Part shown: positions 1 to 5,007 of the stretch, one piece after another | Numbering within the stretch: position 1 is the stretch's first letter | Layout of the letters: each line of letters starts with the position of its first letter | NCBI GenBank assembly: GCA_027067015.1 | Contig: JAMOMS010000292.1 | Span: 1 to 5,007, forward strand | Length of the DNA: 5,007 nucleotides | Direction: 5' to 3' | Source of the DNA: Campylobacterales bacterium | GTDB taxonomy: Bacteria > Campylobacterota > Campylobacteria > Campylobacterales > Hydrogenimonadaceae | Translations under genes and position numbers: made by a program | Notes under the pieces: model-generated | Seen by the model: the letters and a program-made list of their open reading frames with translations, nothing else | Told to the model about the DNA's origin: nothing | Databases searched by the model: none

Positions 1-948
<948 letters not shown>

Positions 949-967
949 AAAAAACACTTAAATTAAG

Positions 968-995
968 TTAAATGTAATATTTGTTTGGCTATGAT
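968..995 (+). promoter_or_regulatory. Probable sigma70 promoter of rpsL-rpsG
   Basis: A -10 box TATGAT lies at 990-995, preceded by the T-rich TTTGTTTGGC. Upstream, ATTAAGTTAA (962-971) resembles the AT-rich -35 region described for Campylobacter rather than TTGACA, and TTAAAT at 968-973 is 16 nt from the -10. A T7A6 tract at 942-954 could act as an upstream element. The predicted start is near 1002, giving a leader of about 50 nt before rpsL. Confidence 0.5.
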
Positions 996-1050
996 TTGCC
1001 ATCAATTTTGAGAATTCCGTCAAAATCGAATCACAAGAAAGGAAAAACGA

Positions 1051-1425
1051 GTGCCTACCATCAACCAATTGGTTCGCAAAGAACGCAAAAAGGTCATCAA
1101 AAAGTCTAAGTCGCCGGCACTGGCACGCTGTCCTCAGCGCCGCGGTGTCTGTACCCGCGTCTATACGACAACTCCCAAAAAACCCAACTCGGCGCTTCGG
1201 AAAGTCGCCAAAGTGCGCCTGACCAGCGGCTTTGAGATCATTAGCTACATCCCCGGTGAGGGCCACAACCTGCAAGAGCACAGCATTGTGCTGGTTCGCG
1301 GCGGCCGGGTTAAAGACCTTCCGGGTGTGAAGTACCACATTGTCCGCGGCGCACTCGATACCGCCGGTGTCGCCAATCGCCGCGTTTCACGCTCCAAATA
1401 CGGTGCGAAGCGCCCCAAATCATAA
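1051..1425 (+). CDS. rpsL: 30S ribosomal protein S12
   Basis: S12 is a protein of the small-subunit decoding centre and sets translational accuracy. The 124-aa product matches the usual bacterial length and is collinear with the family: [12 protein letters not shown] at the N-terminus, [13 protein letters not shown] at 39-51, [11 protein letters not shown] at 68-78, and [13 protein letters not shown] at 84-96. Lys43 and Lys88, where substitutions give streptomycin resistance in other bacteria, are wild type, so the S12 genotype looks streptomycin-sensitive. Asp89 is the residue that RimO methylthiolates in E. coli; whether that happens here is not visible. The start is GTG at 1051, fixed by the universal MPTINQL start and by an AAAGGA Shine-Dalgarno at 1038-1043 with a 7-nt gap. 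It is followed after 13 nt by rpsG, clearly co-transcribed. Confidence 0.99.
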   Translation: MPTINQLVRKERKKVIKKSKSPALARCPQRRGVCTRVYTTTPKKPNSALRKVAKVRLTSGFEIISYIPGEGHNLQEHSIVLVRGGRVKDLPGVKYHIVRGALDTAGVANRRVSRSKYGAKRPKS

Positions 1426-1435
1426 TTAGAGGTAA

Positions 1436-1906
<471 letters not shown>

Positions 1907-1937
1907 GCGACTTAGACCTTTACTTGTCTATTCTCTC

Positions 1938-1959
1938 TCTTTCCGCTTTGGCGGAGGGG
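1938..1959 (+). other. Hairpin in the rpsG-fusA gap
   Basis: TCCGC (1942-1946) and GCGGA (1951-1955) form a perfect 5-bp stem with a TTTG loop. G-U and G-C pairs between 1938-1941 and 1956-1959 extend it to about 9 bp. No T-tract follows (the next bases are AGATATTTAAA), so it is not a standard intrinsic terminator. It may stabilise the rpsG 3' end, act as a weak attenuator, or be a processing site between rpsG and fusA. Confidence 0.4.
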
Positions 1960-1978
1960 AGATATTTAAACCGCAATT

Positions 1979-1987
1979 TGCTATAAT
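1979..1987 (+). promoter_or_regulatory. Extended -10 promoter of fusA
   Basis: TATAAT at 1982-1987 is a perfect -10, preceded by TG-C (1979-1981) to give an extended -10. No TTGACA-like box lies at the expected position (1959-1964 reads GAGATA), but the AT-rich TATTTAAA at 1963-1970 and the T-run at 1977-1979 fit the Campylobacter-type promoter. The predicted start is near 1994-1995, giving a short leader of about 30 nt with the Shine-Dalgarno AAGGA (2013-2017). It would let fusA be expressed independently of rpsL-rpsG. Confidence 0.7.
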
Positions 1988-2023
1988 CCCCCCAAATTTT
2001 ACCAATTTACAAAAGGAAACCAG

Positions 2024-4099
2024 ATGGCACGAAAAACCCCCATTGAACGTGTACGAAACATCGGTATCGCCGCGCACATCGACGCCGGTAAGACCACAAC
2101 GACGGAGCGGATCCTCTTTTATACCGGACTCTCCCACAAAATCGGTGAGGTGCACGAAGGTGCGGCCACAATGGACTGGATGGAGCAGGAGCAGGAGCGG
2201 GGTATTACCATTACCTCCGCGGCGACCACCTGTTTTTGGAAAAATCACCAGATCAACATCATTGACACCCCGGGTCACGTCGACTTTACCATTGAGGTTG
2301 AGCGCTCCATGCGTGTTCTTGACGGTGCGGTGGCGGTCTTCTGTGCCGTCGGCGGCGTTCAGCCCCAGTCTGAAACCGTCTGGCGCCAGGCCAACAAATA
2401 CGGTGTTCCCCGCATGGCGTTTGTCAACAAGATGGACCGCGTGGGTGCCGACTTCTTTGAGGTAGAGCGCCAGATCAAGGAGCGCCTCAAATCCAACGCC
2501 GTGCCGATTCAGATTCCCATCGGCGCCGAAGATGACTTTAAAGGGGTGGTCGACCTTGTCGAGATGAAAGCGATCATCTGGGAAGATGAGGGTTACGGAC
2601 AAAAATATGAAGTAACCGACATCCCCGCCGATCTGGTCGACAAAGCCAACGAGTATCGCGAAAAGCTGATTGAGGCGGTGGCCGAAACCAGCGAAGAGTT
2701 GATGGAAAAATATTTCGGCGGCGAAGAGTTGACGGTTGAAGAGATTAAAGCGGGTATTAAAACCGCGACGCTGGATATGAGCATGGTGCCGATGCTTTGC
2801 GGTACCGCCTTTAAAAACAAAGGCGTTCAGCCCATGCTCGACGCCGTTGTCGACTACCTGCCCGCGCCGACCGAGGTTAAGAATATCCGCGGCGAGGATA
2901 TGGACGGCAACCCGGTTGAGATTCAATCCACCGACGACGGCCCGTTCGCGGCGCTGGCCTTTAAGATTATGACCGACCCCTTTGTCGGCCAGCTCACCTT
3001 TATCCGCGTCTATCGCGGTATTATCGAAGCGGGTAGCTACGTCTACAACTCCACCAAGGGCAAAAAAGAGCGTATCGGACGTCTTCTTAAAATGCACTCC
3101 AATAAGCGCGAGGAGATTAAAGAGCTCTACGCCGGCGAGATCGGCGCGTGTGTGGGGCTGAAGTCGACCCTGACCGGTGACACCCTGTGTGACGAGAAAG
3201 AGAAAGTGATTCTTGAGCGCATGGAGTTCCCCGATCCGGTTATCTCCGTCGCCGTCGAGCCCAAGACAAAAGCCGACCAGGAGAAGATGTCTATTGCCCT
3301 GCAAAAACTGGCCGAAGAGGATCCCAGTTTCCGCGTTCACACCGACGAGGAGAGCGGTCAGACCATCATCTCCGGTATGGGTGAATTGCACCTGGAGATT
3401 ATTGTTGACCGTATGATGCGCGAGTTTAAAGTGGAAGCTGAGGTGGGTCAACCCCAGGTTGCTTACCGTGAAACCATCAAGACCCCGGTCGAGCAGGAGT
3501 ACAAGTACGCCAAGCAGTCCGGCGGTCGCGGCCAGTACGGCCATGTCTTCCTCAAACTCGAGCCCCGCGAACCCGGCAGCGGTTATGAGTTTGTCGATGA
3601 GATTAAAGGGGGCGTGGTTCCCCGCGAGTACATTCCGGCTGTCGACAAAGGCGTGCAGGAAGCGATGCAAAACGGCGTGCTGGCCGGCTACCCGGTCGAA
3701 GATGTGCGCGTCACGCTCTACGACGGTAGCTACCACGATGTCGACTCCAGCGAGATGGCCTTTAAACTGGCCGGCTCCATGTGTTTTAAAGAGGGTGCCA
3801 AGAAGGCCAACCCGGTCATTCTTGAACCGATCATGAAAGTCGAGGTCGAGGTACCCGAAGAGTATATGGGCGACGTTATCGGCGACCTCAACCGCCGCCG
3901 CGGTCAGATCAACAGCATGGAAGATCGCCACGGTAACAAGATTGTCAACGCTTTCGTGCCGCTGGCTGAGATGTTTGGTTACTCCACCGACCTGCGCTCC
4001 GCCACCCAGGGACGCGGCACTTACGCGATGGAGTTTGACCACTACGAAGAGGTTCCCAAAAACGTCGCCGACGAAATCATCAAAAAACGCAACGGCTAA
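2024..4099 (+). CDS. fusA: Elongation factor G
   Basis: EF-G is the cytoplasmic GTPase that drives tRNA-mRNA translocation and, with RRF, ribosome recycling. The 691-aa length fits the full five-domain protein (E. coli about 704). Domain I shows G1 AHIDAGKT (17-24), the switch-I region [10 protein letters not shown] (59-68), G3 DTPGH (81-85) with the catalytic His85, and G4 NKMD (135-138). Domain II contains [14 protein letters not shown], domain III contains [11 protein letters not shown], domain IV has GGRGQYGH at 500-507, and the domain IV tip loop [11 protein letters not shown] contains His571, equivalent to the His that inserts into the decoding centre. Domain V ends in [12 protein letters not shown]. 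No residue looks lost. ATG at 2024 has an AAGGA Shine-Dalgarno with a 6-nt gap. The sequence closely follows Campylobacterota EF-G. tuf does not follow it; a terminator and a tRNA gene do. Confidence 0.99.
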   Translation: MARKTPIERVRNIGIAAHIDAGKTTTTERILFYTGLSHKIGEVHEGAATMDWMEQEQERGITITSAATTCFWKNHQINIIDTPGHVDFTIEVERSMRVLDGAVAVFCAVGGVQPQSETVWRQANKYGVPRMAFVNKMDRVGADFFEVERQIKERLKSNAVPIQIPIGAEDDFKGVVDLVEMKAIIWEDEGYGQKYEVTDIPADLVDKANEYREKLIEAVAETSEELMEKYFGGEELTVEEIKAGIKTATLDMSMVPMLCGTAFKNKGVQPMLDAVVDYLPAPTEVKNIRGEDMDGNPVEIQSTDDGPFAALAFKIMTDPFVGQLTFIRVYRGIIEAGSYVYNSTKGKKERIGRLLKMHSNKREEIKELYAGEIGACVGLKSTLTGDTLCDEKEKVILERMEFPDPVISVAVEPKTKADQEKMSIALQKLAEEDPSFRVHTDEESGQTIISGMGELHLEIIVDRMMREFKVEAEVGQPQVAYRETIKTPVEQEYKYAKQSGGRGQYGHVFLKLEPREPGSGYEFVDEIKGGVVPREYIPAVDKGVQEAMQNGVLAGYPVEDVRVTLYDGSYHDVDSSEMAFKLAGSMCFKEGAKKANPVILEPIMKVEVEVPEEYMGDVIGDLNRRRGQINSMEDRHGNKIVNAFVPLAEMFGYSTDLRSATQGRGTYAMEFDHYEEVPKNVADEIIKKRNG

Positions 4100-4132
4100 C
4101 CAAAAACCGGGGGCTTCCCCGGTTCTTTTGGT
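4099..4132 (+). terminator. Intrinsic terminator of fusA
   Basis: AACCGGGG (4105-4112) and CCCCGGTT (4117-4124) form a perfect 8-bp stem with a GCTT loop, followed by TTCTTTT. With a bulged C4125 and T4129, the stem extends to A4099-T4132 (AAA/TTT and ACC/GGT), about 14 bp in all. The A-tract on the 5' side means the element could also work on the opposite strand. Confidence 0.9.
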
Positions 4133-4153
4133 GAAAACCAAAAATGAAAAGTT

Positions 4154-4174
4154 GCGGAAAACGCTCCGCTTTTT
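4154..4174 (+). terminator. Possible second terminator between fusA and tRNA-Arg
   Basis: GCGGA (4154-4158) and TCCGC (4165-4169) pair around a 6-nt loop, followed directly by TTTTT (4170-4174). The stem is short (5 bp, perhaps extended by AAAAG/TTTTT across a two-base bulge), so it may be a back-up terminator. An 8-nt direct repeat AACACTCT (4186-4193 and 4200-4207) lies between it and the tRNA. No convincing promoter for the tRNA was found in this gap. Confidence 0.4.
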
Positions 4175-4211
4175 ACCTTCTGCTTAACACTCTGTACGCA
4201 ACACTCTCTTC

Positions 4212-4288
4212 GACCCCGTAGCTCAGCAGGATAGAGCGTCGGATTCCTAATCCGAAGGCCGCGCGTTCGAATCGCGCCGGGGTCACCA
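4212..4288 (+). tRNA. tRNA-Arg, anticodon CCT, reading AGG
   Basis: All arms of the cloverleaf can be paired by eye. The acceptor is GACCCCG (4212-4218) with CGGGGTC (4278-4284), discriminator A4285 and encoded CCA 4286-4288. The D-stem is GCTC/GAGC (4221-4224/4234-4237). The anticodon stem is TCGGA/TCCGA (4239-4243/4251-4255) with loop TTCCTAA, so positions 34-36 are CCT. The variable loop is AGGCC. The T-stem is GCGCG/CGCGC (4261-4265/4273-4277) with loop TTCGAAT. No mismatches are seen. A tRNA reading the rare AGG codon is a frequent integration target, and a degenerate copy of its 3' end lies 333-334 nt downstream. Confidence 0.98.
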
Positions 4289-4289
4289 C
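4271..4289 (+). repeat. tRNA-Arg 3' end, first copy of an att-like direct repeat
   Basis: These 19 bases (ATCGCGCCGGGG, T, CACCAC) cover the 3' half of the T-arm, the 3' acceptor strand and CCA of tRNA-Arg. They recur at 4605-4622 without the T. tRNA 3' ends are the classic core of integrase attachment sites. Confidence 0.7.
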
Positions 4290-4340
4290 CGCAAATGTTG
4301 TTTGATCCATTGATATAAAATTTTCCTCTTTGTTCCCGGA

Positions 4341-4362
4341 AACAAAAAGTTCGTTTTTTGTT
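4341..4362 (+). repeat. Operator-like palindrome touching the -10 box
   Basis: AACAAAAA (4341-4348) and TTTTTGTT (4355-4362) are perfect inverted arms around the 6-nt centre GTTCGT. The right arm ends on the first T of the TATAAT of the following promoter. It could be a repressor site, or simply the A/T-rich spacer that such promoters carry. A second overlapping inverted pair, TTTGTT/AACAAA (4329-4334/4341-4346), shares the left arm and might serve as a weak terminator for the tRNA. Confidence 0.35.
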
Positions 4363-4367
4363 ATAAT
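4359..4367 (+). promoter_or_regulatory. Extended -10 promoter of the small RNA/peptide cassette
   Basis: TG-T-TATAAT: a perfect TATAAT at 4362-4367 with TG at 4359-4360, preceded by a six-T run (4354-4359) as in Campylobacter-type promoters. There is no TTGACA at the -35 position. The predicted start is near 4374. The quality equals that of the fusA promoter, so real transcription is likely. Confidence 0.7.
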
Positions 4368-4373
4368 AGCGTT

Positions 4374-4443
4374 GACCAACACCTTATAGCGGTCTATGGC
4401 TCGGTTTGGAAGCCTGTGGGTAGCTCCCACGGGCTTTTTTTTT
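4374..4443 (+). ncRNA. Predicted small RNA of about 70 nt, or terminated leader
   Basis: The near-consensus promoter at 4359-4367 and the strong terminator at 4412-4443 define a short transcript with no ORF preceded by a ribosome-binding site. The ends are predictions. Its 5' part, CCTTATAGCGGTCT (4382-4395), is complementary to 4454-4467, which includes the Shine-Dalgarno of the downstream 20-codon ORF. GGCTCGGTT (4398-4406) is complementary to 4444-4452. GGCT (4398-4401) could also pair with AGCC (4411-4414) and weakly disturb the terminator stem. It does not contain the conserved SRP, 6S or RNase P RNA cores that I can recognise. It could be a trans/cis antitoxin-like RNA, or the attenuated leader of the downstream ORF. 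Confidence 0.55.
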
Positions 4444-4467
4444 GACCGGGCCAAGACTGCTATAAGG
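4382..4467 (+). repeat. Long imperfect inverted repeat enclosing a terminator and ending in a Shine-Dalgarno
   Basis: The outer arms 4382-4395 and 4454-4467 pair over 14 positions (13 Watson-Crick, one G-U). After a small internal loop (A4396, T4397 / A4453), 4398-4406 pairs with 4444-4452 (7 Watson-Crick, two G-U). The terminator hairpin 4412-4434 and its T-tract sit in the middle. In a read-through transcript this fold would bury AAGG of the AAGGAGG ribosome-binding site. Confidence 0.7.
4412..4443 (+). terminator. Strong intrinsic terminator of the small RNA
   Basis: GCCTGTGGG (4412-4420) pairs with CCCACGGGC (4426-4434), 9 bp with one T-G pair, around a TAGCT loop. Nine T follow at 4435-4443. 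This is the strongest terminator in the window, and it lies between the promoter and the small ORF. Confidence 0.95.
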
Positions 4468-4475
4468 AGGCCGTC

Positions 4476-4538
4476 ATGTGGCGTTTACTGTTGGTCATCG
4501 CACTCTTTGTAGCGCTTATTGTTACAAAAGCGTATTGA
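4476..4538 (+). CDS. Tiny hydrophobic membrane peptide, candidate type I toxin-like
   Basis: This is a 20-codon ORF, MWRLLLVIALFVALIVTKAY, with ATG at 4476 and TGA at 4536. AAGGAGG (4464-4470), a perfect Shine-Dalgarno with a 5-nt gap, is the best ribosome-binding site in the window and is the main reason to believe the ORF. Residues 4-17 form one continuous hydrophobic helix long enough to sit in a membrane, flanked by Arg3 and Lys18. The pattern (M-x-R-L, aliphatic helix, ending in A-Y) recalls the Ibs toxins of E. coli from memory; no search was possible. The ribosome-binding site and start codon can be occluded by both upstream and downstream complementary segments, as in type I toxin mRNAs. 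No own promoter is evident except read-through from 4359-4367; a TATAAG at 4461-4466 overlaps the Shine-Dalgarno and is too close to serve. It could instead be a leader peptide or a chance ORF. Toxicity is inference. Confidence 0.55.
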   Translation: MWRLLLVIALFVALIVTKAY

Positions 4539-4545
4539 CGCCACG

Positions 4546-4573
4546 GGGTCGGGGATTCCCGGCCCGGCCTCCT
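4546..4573 (+). promoter_or_regulatory. 3' hairpin and anti-Shine-Dalgarno segment after the small ORF
   Basis: GGGTCGGG (4546-4553) pairs with CCCGGCCC (4558-4565) around GATT, 8 bp with one T-G pair. The tail is CTCCTCTCTTTAG, pyrimidine-rich but not a T-run, so it is at best a weak terminator. CGGCCTCCT (4565-4573) is a perfect 9-bp complement of AGGAGGCCG (4465-4473), the Shine-Dalgarno region of the preceding ORF. Just after the stop, ACGCCAC (4538-4544) is a perfect 7-bp complement of GTGGCGT (4478-4484) at the start codon. Confidence 0.5.
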
Positions 4574-4604
4574 CTCTTTAGCCTCTCTAACCTTAAGAGC
4601 CTTC

Positions 4605-4622
4605 ATCGCGCCGGGGCACCAC
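4605..4622 (+). repeat. Degenerate second copy of the tRNA-Arg 3' end
   Basis: ATCGCGCCGGGG (4605-4616) equals tRNA bases 4271-4282, and CACCAC (4617-4622) equals 4284-4289; only T4283 is missing. TTC just before may continue the match with a two-base gap (TTC--ATCGCG against TTCGAATCGCG). No other tRNA arm is present, so this is not a second tRNA gene. The two copies frame about 315 nt holding the small RNA/peptide cassette. Confidence 0.7.
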
Positions 4623-4641
4623 TCTTTAATGCAACATGAAA

Positions 4642-4669
4642 ATCATAAAATGAAAAATTTCTCCGTCAT
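4642..4669 (-). promoter_or_regulatory. Possible antisense promoter facing the small ORF
   Basis: Read on the minus strand, ATGACG (4669-4664) and TATGAT (4647-4642) are separated by 16 nt, matching -35 in 4 of 6 and -10 in 5 of 6 positions. Transcription would start near 4635 and run leftward across the tRNA 3' copy, the 3' hairpin, the small ORF and its ribosome-binding site. The region is A/T-rich, so a chance match is possible. No clear minus-strand terminator was identified. Confidence 0.3.
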
Positions 4670-4695
4670 TGAAAGGTCTTTTAAACTGGTATAAT
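4669..4695 (+). promoter_or_regulatory. Promoter of the ankyrin-repeat gene
   Basis: A perfect TATAAT at 4690-4695 is preceded by TG-G (4687-4689), an extended -10. TTGAAA at 4669-4674 could be a -35 with a short 15-nt spacer. Only seven bases separate the -10 from the ATG, so the transcript would begin at or within a base or two of the start codon. Confidence 0.7.
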
Positions 4696-4702
4696 CTTTT
4701 CC

Positions 4703-5007
4703 ATGAATGATAAAAACAACGCATTGATCGAAGCGGTCAAAAGTGATGCTTACAACCGTCTGAAACGGTTACTGGAAGCGGGCGGCGATCCCAATACCGA
4801 AGATAGCGAGGGGCGACCCCTGGCCTATTTGGCGATTCGTCACGGCGCCGAAGCCGATACGCTGGCTTTGTTGTTGCAAAGCGGGGCGGATATCGCCTGG
4901 TGTACAGAAGAGGGGGTTGGTTTACTGGATGAGGCGGTAGAGCGCAACCGGATCGACCTGGCTACTTTGCTGATAGACCGAGGCATAGACCCCGCCGGCA
5001 CCAGGCG
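4703..5007 (+). CDS. Ankyrin-repeat protein (5' part, cut by window end)
   Basis: These are the first 101 codons of a frame still open at the window end. The product begins MNDKNNALIEAVKSD and shows three consecutive ankyrin-type units. They are residues about 7-31 (ALIEAV..., LKRLLEAGGDPN), 34-64 (DSEGRPLAYLAIRHG..., LALLLQSGADI), and 67-97 (TEEGVGLLDEAVERN..., LATLLIDRGIDP). Each has the helix-turn-helix ending in LL-x-x-G-x-D that defines the fold. The TPLH tetrapeptide is degenerate (RPLA, GLLD), so these are diverged repeats. No signal peptide or membrane segment is visible, so a cytoplasmic protein-binding role is likely; the partner is unknown. In-frame TAA at 4682 and no alternative start fix ATG 4703. 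There is no Shine-Dalgarno, which fits leaderless translation. What follows the repeats is outside the window. Confidence 0.85.
   Translation, partial: MNDKNNALIEAVKSDAYNRLKRLLEAGGDPNTEDSEGRPLAYLAIRHGAEADTLALLLQSGADIAWCTEEGVGLLDEAVERNRIDLATLLIDRGIDPAGTR

Noticed and set aside
958..1338. Minus-strand ORF of 126 codons over rpsL and its leader
   Set aside because: Antisense shadow of S12 with no ribosome-binding site or recognisable domain.
1928..4141. Open frame of 737 codons on the minus strand covering all of fusA
   Set aside because: It is the exact antisense of a highly conserved EF-G gene; its composition (rich in H, V, G, L, D, F) is what the reverse complement of biased codons gives. 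No family motif or ribosome-binding site is seen.
4374..4443. Small RNA as SRP (4.5S) RNA because of a GGAAG sequence
   Set aside because: The flanking conserved SRP helix-8 bases (AGG...GGAA...AGCAG) are absent, and the GGAAG here lies next to the terminator stem rather than in a tetraloop.
4173..4454. Minus-strand ORF of 93 codons across the tRNA-Arg gene
   Set aside because: The segment TPARFERAAFGLGIRRSILLSYGV is the well-known spurious translation of an antisense tRNA. The ORF also runs across the promoter and terminator signals of the small RNA.
4442..4466. TTGACC (4442-4447) and TATAAG (4461-4466) as a separate promoter for the tiny ORF
   Set aside because: The spacer is only 13 nt, and the -10 would overlap the Shine-Dalgarno, leaving a start about three bases before ATG and making the perfect Shine-Dalgarno pointless.
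4571..4588. CCTCTCT repeated twice (4571-4577 and 4582-4588)
   Set aside because: A short pyrimidine-rich pair with 11-nt spacing; too short and low in complexity to call a repeat element.

Overview
The window reads as a chromosomal segment of a Campylobacterota (epsilonproteobacterial) genome of moderate-to-high GC. The S7, S12 and EF-G proteins have the residue patterns of Campylobacter/Sulfurimonas-type orthologues as I remember them. Several promoters carry a near-perfect extended -10 (TG-N-TATAAT) with no good -35 box, which is the sigma70 style of that group. The genus cannot be fixed from the sequence alone; the GC-rich coding bias suggests a free-living, vent-type lineage rather than a low-GC pathogen.

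Positions 1-4132 are housekeeping. They hold the 3' end of rpoC (RNA polymerase beta'), a probable intrinsic terminator overlapping its stop, a promoter, rpsL (S12), rpsG (S7), a 117-nt gap with a hairpin and a second promoter, fusA (EF-G), and a strong terminator. This is the transcription/translation core (rpoC then the str cluster) with no tuf gene after fusA. The rpsL-rpsG gap is only 13 nt, and fusA appears to have its own promoter.

Positions 4133-4702 hold no large gene but are dense with signals. A complete tRNA-Arg(CCT) with encoded CCA lies at 4212-4288. It is followed by a near-perfect promoter, a predicted RNA of about 70 nt ending in a very strong terminator, and a 20-codon ORF with a perfect Shine-Dalgarno that encodes a single hydrophobic helix. 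The 5' arm of the short RNA is complementary to the ribosome-binding site of that ORF (13 Watson-Crick pairs plus one G-U over 14 nt). Sequences just after the ORF are complementary to its Shine-Dalgarno (9 bp) and to its start-codon region (7 bp plus two G-U). A possible antisense promoter lies further downstream. Together these resemble a type I toxin-antitoxin locus or a similarly self-occluded tiny membrane peptide. A degenerate second copy of the tRNA 3' end (18 of 19 nt, one deletion) lies at 4605-4622, so the cassette sits between two att-like repeats.

Positions 4703-5007 hold the start of an ankyrin-repeat protein, cut by the window end. Its -10 box lies so close to the ATG that the mRNA is probably leaderless.

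The housekeeping block is ordinary. The candidate new system is the small RNA/peptide cassette at about 4340-4622.
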